Positions 11,238-21,104 of a DNA stretch of 64,000 nucleotides are shown piece by piece (the first letter of the stretch is position 1; every line of letters begins with the position of its first letter). The stretch lies in assembly GCA_963565915.1 (NCBI GenBank), contig OY751489.1, positions 1,364,001 to 1,428,000 of the forward strand, written 5' to 3'. The notes beneath the pieces were generated by a model, which did no database searches, was not told where the DNA came from, and saw nothing but the letters and a program-made list of their open reading frames with translations. Source of the DNA: Entoloma clypeatum (lineage: Eukaryota > Basidiomycota > Agaricomycetes > Agaricales > Entolomataceae). The translations under genes were made by a program, and so were the position numbers.

Positions 11238-12115
11238 TGTCTTCCATCATCTCTGTAACTGCTACCTCACTTGCCGATACCCTCCCATTGTCTATCCCGA
11301 AGCTTGATGCCTCTGGCGTGAACTGGGTGATCTTCTCACTCCGTTTCCAGGATGCTGTCGAAGCAGAAGGCTATTTGGGCCATTTTGATGGCAATGAACC
11401 CCGTCCTGTGCCTGCTGTTGTTGCCTCCCCTAGCGCCGACGAAGCTGCTGCCATGCTTCAGTGGGACAAGGATGAAAGGTCGGCAAAATCGTTACTTACC
11501 CAGAAGATCCCCAATTCTGCCCTGATGCGCATTTGAAACAAGAAGGTCATTAAGGAACGATGGGACACGATTGTTGCTGAGTACATGGCAAAGGGCGCAT
11601 TCGCGCAAACGGACCTACGGACACGTTTTCTGGAGTCAAAGTGTCCTGAAAAGGGTAACATTCGACAGTTCCTCAATGACCTGTGTGTCAAATGGGAAGA
11701 ATTAGCAACCGTAGGGGTGGACATAGATGAAAAAGATTACCATTCCACAATTATTTCATCCCTTCCCTATTCCCTTGCAAATTTTGTGTCAAACCAACTT
11801 GCGGCTGCAAAACTCTATTCTGCCACCAAAACTGTCACTCCCAATGCTCTAATCTCCCTGATCTCGGAGGAGTACGAGTGCCAGCAAACCCAGCGCACGC
11901 GTTGTAACAGCGGAAATGGAAAGTCCAAGGACCAGGACTGTGATGAGGCCCTCAGTGTCACATCCTCTGGAAAGTCCAACGGCAAGGGAAAATTTGAAAG
12001 AAAACCCTGAGGGGTATGCTGGAACTGTGGGGAGAAGGGGAATTTTAAGGACAAATGTCCCAAACCTGAAAAGAAGAACCACTCACCAAAGGGCAGCGTT
12101 GCCAACGCCGCGATT
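11238..12115 (+). pseudogene. Copia B Gag
   Basis: Starts MSSIISVTATSLADTLPLSI with a good fungal start context, followed by the Copia Gag pattern LDASGVNWVIFSLRFQDAV. A TGA follows SALMRI (near 11535), and a second TGA precedes the zinc knuckle CWNCGEKGNFKDKC (about 12018-12060, CCHC form with N where H is usual). Both stops are simple substitutions, so the reading frame itself is largely conserved. Confidence 0.82.
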
Positions 12116-12399
12116 GGATCTGATTCGGAAGACAAAGGGGCCTTTTTTATAGAGCCTGCATTTGGTAGCAAATCCGATTCTGATATGCCCAAACTGATGG
12201 GGGCTATGACAGTGATGGTGACTGGTTTTCTGAGGTCAGAAGCGACAGGGCTGACAGTGGCTGGGATACCGAGGAGCTATCCGGGGTCAAAGGGAGCAAT
12301 TGCAGCTCGTTCATCAACGTTGACCTGGACTCGGTTGTTGCTGAGCCTGATGACCTTGCCGCGCAAGTTGGCGTTGGCAATATTAACTTACCTCATGCC

Positions 12400-15300
12400 G
12401 ATATCTACGATTCTGGTTGTTCCAAGCACCTCACACCATATTTCGATGCTCTCAACAACTTCATCGAGATTCCCCCCAAATCATTCCAGGCCGCAAACAA
12501 ACAAAGCATGTCAGTGGTTGGAATGGGCGAGATGATGATCGACGTACCTAATGGAGCCAATATCTCGCAATTAAGACTGACTGAGGTCTTATATTCCCCT
12601 GAAGTTGGCTACACCCTCGTGTCAGTTGGTTGACTTGATGAAAAGGGCTTCAAAATTACCTTTTCGGGTGGCAAATGCACGATCAAAGGTCCAGATGGGG
12701 AGCAAATTGGTGCCGTTCCCAAGACCAAGGGTCTGTACTGCGTGGCTCACGATGAGCCCGAAACGGCAAATACGGCTGAAGAAGTACTCACCCTGGATCA
12801 ATTCCATCGATGTATGGGGCATATTTCGGCAGGCGTTGTGCGGTGTCTCGTCAAAAATGGTTTTGTCACTGGTGTTTGTCTGGAGCCATTGTCTTCAGGT
12901 GAACCATACTTTTGTGAGTCGTGTGTCTATGCCAAGGCCACACACAAATCTATCCCAAAAGCTCGTGAGGGCGAGCATGCCACCAAATTCGGTGATGAAG
13001 TCCATTCGGACTTGTGGGGACCTGCTCCTGTTGAGACAAAAGGAGGAAGAAAATATTACATCACCTTCACAGATGACATGTCCTGTCTCACACACCTTTA
13101 CCTTTTGCGTGCGAAATCCGAGGCTTTCGAATCATACAAACAATATGAGGCCTGGTGTACAACCCAGCTCGGCGTGTCAATCAAAATCCTCCATTCAGAC
13201 TGTGGGGGTGAATATATGGACAAAGAATTCATCTTGTACCTGAAATTGAGAGGCACAGAGCAGAAACTCACCGTACACAATACCCCTGTGCAAAATGGCA
13301 TCTCTGAATGCCAAAACTGCACCATCGTCGAGCACATCCGAGCTCTCCTCCATGCCAGCGGCCTCCCAAGAAATTTATGGGGCAAGGCTGCGCGTCACAT
13401 CGTTTGGTTGATGAATCACACATCGACCAAGGCAGTTGATGGGAAAACGCCGTATGAGGCCGCTTTTGGAAAGAAGCCAGACCTCAGGGATGTGCGCGAG
13501 TGGGGCGAGAATGTATGGGTGCGAATCGAGGGTGGTAACAAGCTTGGAGGGCGCGTAGGTGAGGGACGTTGGATCAGTATTGACGAGAAGAGTAAGGGGG
13601 TGAGGGTTTACTGGCCAGACAAAAAGACGGTGAGTGTTGAACGGAACATCTATTTTAACAGAACCGTCACATCAGCCTCTCGTCTTGAGGGGGAGGAACA
13701 AGATATTGTCGAAACGAAGGCTAACACACCAAAATTGTCAAGCACGTCGACCTCTACCTCCTTATCTGTCCCCCTGGCAAATTCCCCTGCTCCTACTACA
13801 CCCCCTCGCGATCCTACCCCTCCACCAGCTCCATTTCCGGCTCCCAAAATTGAGGAAGAGCCTCCCACCACGAGATGTGTCAGAAAGCCAAGCCAGAGGA
13901 TAATTGACATTGTTGAAGGCCGTGGCGTCACGTCGACATGCCCATCCGATCCTGAGTTGACCTGTGGTGTCCAAGTCCCCACTCCCATCATTGAAGAACT
14001 GAGGATTGAGCTTGAGGGGGAGGGACAAGTGGACTGGATGATGGCGGCAGATTTTGTGGAAGAATATGCGATGGCGGCAGAAATCAGCAAAGCGGAGGCT
14101 TTAGAGCCACGCACCTTGGCTGAGGCGAAACGTCGGCCTGATTGGCCATTATGGGAAAAGGCTATACATGAGGAGTTAGAGACCCTCCATATTGCAGGAA
14201 CATGGGAACTCACCAAGGCACCTGAAGACGCGAACATTGTCAGATCGAAGTGGGTTTTCCACGCGAAGAAGGATGCTGCCGGAAACGTCATCCGATACAA
14301 GGCCCGCCTTGTTGCGCAGGGCTTTTCACAAGTACCAGGCATCGATTATTTCGACACATTCATGCCCGTTGCGAAACTGGTGGCTATCCATTCTGTTCTC
14401 GCGATGGCAGCTGATGAAGACATGGAACTGCATCAGATCAACATCAAAGGTGCATACCTCAATGGAGAACTCACTGATCATGAGGTTATCTTCATGCAAC
14501 AACCCCCAGGCTATCACACTCCCATCTCCTCCCAAAAACTCGTGTGTCGACTTCGAAAGACCCTATAGGGCCTAAAGCAATCGGGCCATCAATGGTATCA
14601 ACATCTTGTCGAGATAATGCTGGAGCACCTGGGATTTGCGCGCTGCGATGTCGACCAGGCCATGTTCTTCCGTCGACAAGGTCGAGCTGTGATCATTGTC
14701 TTAGTCCATGTTGATGACTGTACAATCACTGCCACGTCAATGACCCTGATCACGAAACATGTGGAAATTACCCATTTGGGCGAGCTCCACTGGTTGCTCG
14801 GCATTGAAATCAAATGTGATCGCAAACACCGCACTATCCACCTCTCTCAACAATCTTACATCAACTCCATCCTCCATTGTTATGGCTTGCAAGACCTCAA
14901 GCCTGTTTCTATCCCCATGGACATGAACATTCAGCTCACCACTGCCCAGTCCCCATCGACAACTGCCGAATTCGCCCAGATGTGTGATGTCCTGTATCAC
15001 AAATCTGTTGGTTCCTTGATGTATGCAGCTCTCGGAACGTGTCCCGACATTGCCTTCGCTGTTCAAACCATCTCGCGTTTCTCGACGAAACCTGGTCTCA
15101 CGCATTGGGAGGCCGTAAAACACATTTTTCGCTATTTGAAGGGCACAATGGATCTGTGGTTGAGCTATGGGATGTCGAAGATGGATTTGACGGAATATGC
15201 AGACGCAGATGGCAGCATGGCAGAAGATAGGCATGCCATTTGGGGATACACCTTTCTGATTCGCGGCGGCGCCGTTTCATGGAGTGCTAAACGGCAGGAA

Positions 15301-15651
15301 ATCATTGCTCTGTCAACCACTGAAGCTGAATATGTGGCAATTACACATGCATTGAAAGAAGCTTTATGGCTTTGTTCCCTCCTCTCCCAACTTTTTGACA
15401 CCACTCTCGACACCACCACATTATTTTCTGACAACGAATCCACTATCGAACTCACAAAAGACCATCAGTACCATGTGCGTACAAAACACATCGACATTCG
15501 ATTTCATTTTATCTGTTGGATCGTCGAAGGCGGCTCTATTCGCCTCGTTTACTGCCCTACTGACGAAATGGTTGCCGACATGCTTACCAAAGCACTTCCA
15601 TCCACGAAGGCGAAGCACTTTGCTTCGCAACTTGGCCTCTCACCAGCTTGA
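12400..15651 (+). pseudogene. Copia B protease, integrase, RT and RNase H
   Basis: Protease DSGCSKHLTPYF lies near 12412. A frame break follows at about 12635. The integrase zinc site (FHRCMGHIS...CESC) and core (HSDLWGP, HSDCGGEY, GISECQN) occupy 12742-13500. RT carries KWVFHAKKDAAGN, KARLVAQGFSQ and HQINIKGAYLNG, where the first catalytic Asp is replaced by Asn. A TAG replaces Y in the usual YGLKQ (14566). The VHVDD motif lies near 14710. RNase H carries YADADGS and STTEAEY, and the conserved end KHIDIRFHF is followed by LTKAL. The Asp to Asn change plus the stops exclude function. Confidence 0.88.
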
Positions 15652-15658
15652 GGGGGAG

Positions 15659-16093
15659 TGTTGGAATGACAAGCTGCCGCAAGCCTTCCATATCCAGACA
15701 CGGTGCACAGCCACCTTGAGTTTTTACACCACCATCATTTTTCCTTCTTGTGCTATTTTGCCATATCATGTATTCCATTCTACATACCTTTTTTAGCTGT
15801 ACCTTTATTGTACCACATGTTTCGAGACTCTCCTCTAGTTTCCCTTTGTTTTTTGTTAAGGTAAATTTGCAAAACCTTATTTACTTATTACAGCATAGTT
15901 TTCATCGCCTCCCCTCAGTCGTTTGACCCCGCTCTTGCATGCAAACACTGAGGTGAGATCTTTTACTCATTTTTCCTTTCTATACTCTTACTTATGTTTG
16001 AATACCTAGCATATTATATTCTAGGTGAATATAGGCATTTGACCCCGCTCTTGCATGCAAGCACTGAGCATATTATATTCTAGAATTCTTACA
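15659..16093 (+). repeat. 3' LTR of Copia B with internal duplication (435 bp)
   Basis: Matches the 5' LTR, but the block TTGACCCCGCTCTTGCATGCAA plus the following CACTGAG occurs twice (about 15922 and 16039). The copies are separated by about 80 bp of extra sequence (GTGAGATCTTTTACTC and following) that ends with a second GCATATTATATTCTAG. Confidence 0.85.
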
Positions 16094-16197
16094 GTGCACA
16101 CAACCCCCTCCTGTGTCGCATTCACCCTGCCTGAGGTGATGCTGTGGGTCAAGGCCGTCCTGCCCCCAGTCATGCACGACGTCATGAGGGAGCTGGT

Positions 16198-16697
16198 TAG
16201 TGTTTTGAAGTCCAGTCTCAAAGACCTAGAACTGGACCAGAACCAGACTGGTGAAGACTGGTGAAAGACTGGACTGCAGTCTCAGGTTTCAGATTTTTGA
16301 GGATTGACCAGTCTCAGGTTCTTCAAATTTTGGAAAAAAAGAAGACTGGTTTAACACCAGTCTTGATTTGAGACTTAAAAATTTGTAAACTGTCATAGGT
16401 TCACACAGGTTCTTGTAGGTTCACATGGATTTTGTTGATCAAGATTTCTGGAAAATGTTTTGAAATGTGTCATAAATAACATTTTGAAACAGTTTTAGTA
16501 AATTGGAAAATAACCAGTTTAAACCAGTTCAAACCAGTCCTGGTTTACTTTTTTGAGAAAGGAAAGACTGGTTTACCAGTCTTTGACCAGTCCAGTCCTG
16601 GTTTCTGTTTTTTTGGAGAAACCACTCAACCAGTCTTGGTTCTAGGTTCTTAATTTTTTGGGCAAAAAACCGGACTGGACTGGACTTTCAAACACTA
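16198..16697. mobile_element. hAT-type MITE (500 bp)
   Basis: Ends TAGTGTTTTGAAGTCCAGT (left) and, inverted, TAGTGTTTGAAAGTCCAGT (right) flank non-coding DNA rich in (A)CCAGTC/GACTGG words. The flanks are the perfect 8-bp TSD GAGCTGGT (16190-16197 and 16698-16705). TAGTG and an 8-bp TSD fit hAT. The many CCAGTC/GACTGG copies near both ends look like subterminal transposase-binding repeats. Related ends occur at 30132, 32547 and 55479. Confidence 0.88.
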
Positions 16698-16774
16698 GAG
16701 CTGGTCCCCGACTTGTGTGTGTGGGCCTCTGGCAAGGTGCCGGCGGGATCGTCCGTGACATGGGAGCTGGAGAG

Positions 16775-17267
16775 TGTAAGGGCGACCTTACGATCCAACA
16801 ACTCCAAAGTGCTCCAACGCGACTCTGACGTCGGACGACTTGCAAGGGAAATCCAAAGTTAAATTAGACTCTACGAAGTACAATATGAGGCATACCTTGC
16901 AAGGGAAATCCAAAGGGAAAGTTCTGAGGATTCCCTTGCAGGCTAGACAGCTATATAGATGACGAGAATTGGAAATGAGGAGAGGAATGTTGAAATACAA
17001 CAAAGATCGGGAGTAGGGATGGGAACAGAATATGTAAATCAGAAGCGTGCATGTGGTGGTATAAATCATTGCTCCAATGTGCACTCCGACGTGGAGGTCG
17101 GGTCGGAAGTGTTGGAGGTCGGAGGTGTCGAAGGATAGATGGAAACAAAAGGAAACGTAAAGTATAGTAATATAAATAATAGATGTACCACAATGGTCGG
17201 AGGGTCGGAGGATGGGTCAGAGGTGTCGGAGGTGTTGAATTGAGGAAATCGGATGGTTGCCCTTACA
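16775..17267. mobile_element. Gypsy solo LTR, G1-related (493 bp)
   Basis: TGTAAGGGCGACCTTACG to GGTTGCCCTTACA, flanked by the perfect TSD GAGAG (16770-16774 and 17268-17272). The ends match the G1 LTR but the middle is divergent, so it is a sister subfamily. Internal sequence was lost by LTR-LTR recombination. Confidence 0.9.
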
Positions 17268-17554
17268 GAGAGGGTGTTCACCCAGCCCGAGGGGATGCCA
17301 TCATGCCGCATAGGCAATGTTGCAAAGGAGCTGGTCCCTGATGTGCATGTGTGGGTCTCTGACAAGGTGCCAGCAGGGTGGAGCACAGAAGAACCATTGA
17401 AAGGTGAGCAGGGCAGGTCACCTTCCACCTGCACACTGGGCAAAGGGTTCGGTGGTTGTGTGGGACTGCCGTTTTTGGTAGGATTATGTCATAATTTGGG
17501 GTGTGCAACTTTTTTTTTCCCCGGGTGGGGGGACCCACCCCAGGTCTGGGATTC

Positions 17555-17573
17555 CTGTTCCGCCACCCCCTTG
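17555..17573 (-). repeat. Right terminal inverted repeat of the outer hAT element
   Basis: Read on the minus strand it starts CAAGGGGGTGGCGGAACAG, 18 of 19 identical to the left end. The 8-bp TSD TTCTGTGA follows immediately at 17574-17581. Confidence 0.85.
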
Positions 17574-17581
17574 TTCTGTGA

Positions 17582-18124
17582 GGCCTTTTTTTCATATTCC
17601 CAAATTGATAAATCCTGCCTCTTGGGTCGAGTCGTTCACCAGCAGACTTTTTTCAGCAATCACCATGGCCAGCCTGGCCCAACCGGCTATGCTTCAGGAT
17701 ATCAGTGAAAATCTGACCCTGTGTCATGACACTGGAGTTGCATTTCCAAGTTTGAGTTTACGAGAAATCAGTTTTGCCAGATGGGTGCCAGCTATTTTTT
17801 CGTTACCCATCTAATGTGCCATCATGATGCATGCCTTGTTTGTATATAACCTCCGATCTGACATCCAATGGCATGGCTATTTCGCCCACACATCTAACAT
17901 GCCATCATTTTGGATGGCTTCTCCCGTTCTCCTCAACTTTTTGTCACTCATCTAACATGCCATCAGTTGGATGGCTTCCAGTCCCAACATCCGCCCATCT
18001 AATCTAGGCATTGAATCAAAAATTATTCCAAAGTCATTTCAATCTCCGCTTGACTTCCTTTGGTTAGTCAACTTAGACCGATTCAATGCCCTTTCCCCCA
18101 TCATTACTGCTGAACGACACTGGA
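17582..18124. other. Right flank of the hAT nest, no recognised gene
   Basis: A short plus frame (MASLAQPAMLQDISENLT, from 17664) has no known motif. Three degenerate copies of CATCTAACATGCCATCA plus TTGGATGGCTT occur at about 17807, 17895 and 17950, spaced 55-90 bp. I see nothing else. Confidence 0.35.
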
Positions 18125-18503
18125 TCTGCCCTATGGTATGCACCCAATGGCTGCCTTTCATGCACAATGGCCGCCCTTAGTGCCCAATGACCTCAGCTTG
18201 CACCCAACAGCAGCTTCTGGTGCCCAATGACTCCAGCTCACGCCCAACGACCTCAAGTCGCACCCAAGGGCCTCCACTCTTGCCCAACGGCTGTCCCTAG
18301 TGCTCAATGGCCCCAGCCCAAGCCCAATGGCCACCACTTCTGCCCAATGGCCGCCATTCACACCCAATGGCCGCCCAATGACCCCAGCTCATGCCCAATG
18401 ATCTCCACTCGTGCCCAACAGCCACCTCTGGTCCCAACGACCTCAAGTCATGTCCAACGGCCTCCACTCATGCCAAATAGCTGCCCCTAGGGCCCAACGA
18501 CCC
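18125..18503. repeat. 20-bp minisatellite array
   Basis: About 18 degenerate tandem units of 20 bp, consensus close to TGCCCAATGGCCNCCACTCA, run until a Gypsy LTR begins at 18504. The same unit forms a second array at about 31690-32260 and a single unit at about 55238. Reading frames on either strand give repeated GGHWA- or PNG-like words, but these are a by-product of the repeat. Confidence 0.85.
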
Positions 18504-18765
18504 TGTAAGGCCAACCACTTTCACTTTTCACTTTTCCTTTCCTTTCTATTCCACCATCTCCGACGTCCTCCAATCATATCTGCTGCCTCCGACATCTTAT
18601 CCACCTCTCCGCATCCGACGACTCCGTGCCCATCCGCTACTCCGCACGTCGGATCACAGGTACCTTCTGCAACATTGTTGGACCAAGAGTACCTGGCACC
18701 TCAGTATTCCCTCACCCCTACATTCCATTCACTCCACATACAGCTCCGCTCGCATCCGCATCCTG
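18504..18765 (+). mobile_element. Gypsy G1 scrap: LTR start fused to gag fragment
   Basis: Positions 18504 to about 18663 match the start of the inverted G1 LTR (as at 26593). The sequence then jumps at once into G1 gag (CNIVGPRVPGTSVF), which ends at about 18765. The orientation is the reverse of Gypsy A for the LTR part and plus for gag, and the rest of the element is deleted. Confidence 0.8.
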
Positions 18766-20636
18766 TGACGGACTCTACGGTATGAGGACCACATCATATC
18801 TTTTACCTATCATCTGAACGCGGCGCCCTCTTACGAACTTACTATGTCTAATGTCTACTTTCGCAACCTTCGATTCCCAGTCTGACTCACTACATTACTT
18901 CATCATCCCCTTTAGTATACTTCGCTCCCGCGCTGACTCGCTTTCCGCAGTCAGCTTACTCATTGTACATAGCCTTCCGCAGGGCCTTACTCATGCGCAC
19001 TGCCTTCTGCAGTACTGACTCATCCGCTATCGCCTATAGTCAGTACCTATATAAACCCTCTGTAGCATAGTTAGATTCCTTAGATTTAGCAATCACATTG
19101 CTCTTTGCCTTTCCACTTCCTGCATACTCTGCCCGAACCTTGGAACGGTTTGTTAAGCATAACAAGTTGCTAAATCTTGTTAGGTTCACCCAGAGCGAAG
19201 AGAGCAACTACCAGACGAGTCAAGATGTCGCACTTCTTTGAAGACTTCACCAGTAACCCATTCAGCACGCCAGAAGCCCGACAGGAGGAGCTAAGTCCTT
19301 GAGACAGTATCGATTTTATGCTCATCCAGCAGTACATCGAATCGGAGATCCGTCACATCCTACAGCAGGTGCTTGACAAAGAACTAGACAACGACGAGCA
19401 TCGCCCCCATGGCGAGATAGCAGAGAGCATCCATCTTGCTCAGCAACACCAGATCGTGCGCTATAACACCCGACAGAACAAACTCGAAAACTTTCGCGTT
19501 CAAGAAGGACCTCAGACAGGTCGGATCACAGAGATCAGAGAGTTTATTGGTGTCCAGACAACCGTTATCAGAAGATTAATTAGGACGCTCACATCGAGAC
19601 ATCCCAGAGCCACATCATCACATCTTACTCGAAGCAGCAGATCTACGCCCACTTCACCACCAAAGAACAACAGACCGAGTACAACCGTTGGGCACAAAAC
19701 AAGAGACTTGATCCCTTCTCGCGACCAACAGACGCGCAGGAACAGAGATTCCTTAGAGATTTACAGAGGAAATACTCTGAACGTTTTGCCACCGATTCCG
19801 CCAACGAGTCCCCTGACGAATTTACTTTTGACTCCGCGCAGTCAGATACCGAACAGACGCCTAGAACAGGGACTGATTTTCAACCCCTACCTGTATCCCG
19901 AACCTCATCTTCATCCCAACAACCTGACCTCTCTCCTCCTCCGCAGACTCTAGGCATGGCAGAAACTCTGGCAGTACAAACAATGGACACATCCAAGATC
20001 ATCAAGGATCCTGGGATGTTCAAGGACAGATACACCTTTGATGAGTGGTGGAAGGCCACCAAACTATACATCAGGTTCCAAAAGAGCCTCACAGACGATC
20101 AGAAGATTCTTGCGGTACTATCCCGCATGATGGAAGGGTCCGGCAGGCACTGGGCTAGTGATAAGTTAGACGCTCTTGCTGTTGACAATGAGAACATCAC
20201 CTGGCTAGGTTTTTCCGATGATATCGCCACATGATTCTCCATCACCAACAAGTCGGTCGCTGCCAAAGCAAGACTCAAAGTCCTGAAACAAGAGAAACAC
20301 ACCATTGATGAATTCTTGGATGAATTTGAAGAACTCTTGAAGCTGTCAAACCTTGGCGAAGAAACTGGGAAATACATCCTAGAAAAGAACGTCAACTGCA
20401 GAATCTCTGAACAAGTGGCTAGTGATGGCAAGATATACTCTGATTATGCAAAGGAGATCCGAAACAAGGGACAACAGATGGAAGGACACGTACTGGTCAT
20501 CCAAGGTGGCGGTGACATGCGTACCAGATCAGGCACCACTTATGGTGGTCAGGGCAAGGCCATGGAGATCGACAAAGCAGGAGTAGCCCGTTGCTACAAC
20601 TGTCAATGCTTCGGTCATCTGGCTAAAGACTGTAGC
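18766..20636 (+). mobile_element. Gypsy G3, 5' part only
   Basis: A probable LTR starts TGTGACGG at 18766 and contains a promoter-like CTATATAAACC (about 19047) and a T-rich downstream part. Its exact 3' end is unclear (between 19160 and 19190). Gag coding starts at 19225. The element is cut at 20636, exactly where the LTR of Gypsy C begins. An inverted, partial copy of the same region lies at 58045-58775. Confidence 0.7.
19225..20636 (+). pseudogene. Gypsy G3 Gag, interrupted
   Basis: Starts MSHFFEDFTSNPFSTPEAR and meets TGA near 19300. The following frame changes several times. Gag blocks are DRYTFDEWWKATKLYIRF (20028-20080), TIDEFLDEFEELLKL (20303-20345) and the CCHC knuckle CYNCQCFGHLAKDC (about 20592-20633). 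The coding ends directly at the Gypsy C LTR. A TGA in IAT-FSITNKS (about 20232) is another inactivating change. Confidence 0.72.
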
Positions 20637-21070
20637 TGTAAGGGCGACCTTACGATGCAAGACTCAAACTCAGATACTTGCAAGGGAGATCCGAAGTTTA
20701 GATTGAGCAGTCTAATAAGTAATACAACACATACCTTGCAAGGGAGATCCGAAGAGAAAGTTCTAAAGATTCCCCTGCAAGCTAGCTGCGATAAATAGTA
20801 AAATGAGATATGAAATAAGAGATAAAACGAGACGCATGAATGATGAGCAATGATCGGGAGTAGCGATGAAGGATGAATGGAAACAAGATGAATGATAGTA
20901 CCTGCAATCCGACGTGCGGAGTAGCGGATGGGGGCGGAGTCGTCGGATGTGGAGAGGCAGATAAGATGTTGGAGACAGCGGATATGATCGGAGGACGTCG
21001 GAGATGGTGGAATAGAAAGGAAAGGAAGAAAGTGAAGGAAAAGTGAAAAGTGAAAGTGGTTGCCCTTACA
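20637..21070 (-). repeat. 3' LTR of Gypsy C (434 bp)
   Basis: TGTAAGGGCGACC to GGTTGCCCTTACA. The polypurine tract follows at 21071-21082 (CCCCCCCTT on the plus strand). It is nearly identical to the inverted LTR of Gypsy D (26593-27026). Confidence 0.92.
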
Positions 21071-21104
21071 TCACCCCCCCTTCAAGGCACGGCGTCTCGA
21101 CATG

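Larger units (their letters stand above)
10858..16093 (+). mobile_element. Copia B, Copia LTR retrotransposon
   Basis: LTRs start TGTTGGAATGAC. The element reads gag, protease, integrase, RT, RNase H on the plus strand, the Copia (Pseudoviridae) order. Flanks GCGCA (10853-10857) and GTGCA (16094-16098) form a 5-bp TSD with one C/T difference. The 5' LTR ends TTATA where the 3' LTR ends TTACA, another C/T change. The primer-binding site GGTTATTGGGCCCC (11177) resembles the half-tRNA initiator-Met primer type known for Drosophila copia. A polypurine run GAGGGGGAG precedes the 3' LTR. Stops in gag and RT show that it is inactive. Confidence 0.9.
10746..17450 (+). pseudogene. Unidentified open frame in the hAT core, split by four insertions
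   Basis: The hAT core segments 10751-10857, 16099-16197, 16706-16774 and 17273 onward form one continuous plus-strand frame when each insertion is removed with one TSD copy. Recognisable internal structure is a repeat. One copy reads ELVPDLCVWASGKVPAG (16700-16750) and a second ELVPDVHVWVSDKVPAG (17330-17375), about 35 residues later. The first part is proline-rich. An in-frame TAA lies just upstream of 4819. I do not recognise the family, and it is not a hAT transposase. A captured host gene fragment is plausible. Alternatively the openness is chance in a GC-rich 760-bp element. The exact read-through at four insertion sites is direct sequence evidence that these were one piece. Confidence 0.5.
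4640..17573. mobile_element. Outer hAT-type element, swollen by nested insertions
   Basis: The left end CAAAGGGGTGGCGGAACAG (4640-4658) is matched, inverted, by the right end (17555-17573) at 18 of 19 positions. Both ends are flanked by the same 8-bp word TTCTGTGA (4632-4639 and 17574-17581). An 8-bp TSD together with a CAAAG start fits the YARNG terminal rule of hAT transposons. Subtracting four nested insertions, each with one TSD copy (4824-10750, 10858-16098, 16198-16705, 16775-17272), leaves about 760 bp. That is too short for a hAT transposase, so the element is non-autonomous. Its core carries an open frame of unknown origin, described separately. Confidence 0.85.

Noticed and set aside
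13650..14342. 230-codon minus frame opposite Copia B pol
   Set aside because: Lies opposite a clear integrase-RT coding region and has no recognisable domain.
18125..18503. CRISPR-like regular repeats
   Set aside because: The 20-bp units are contiguous and degenerate, with no unique spacers of constant length, and the DNA is eukaryotic.
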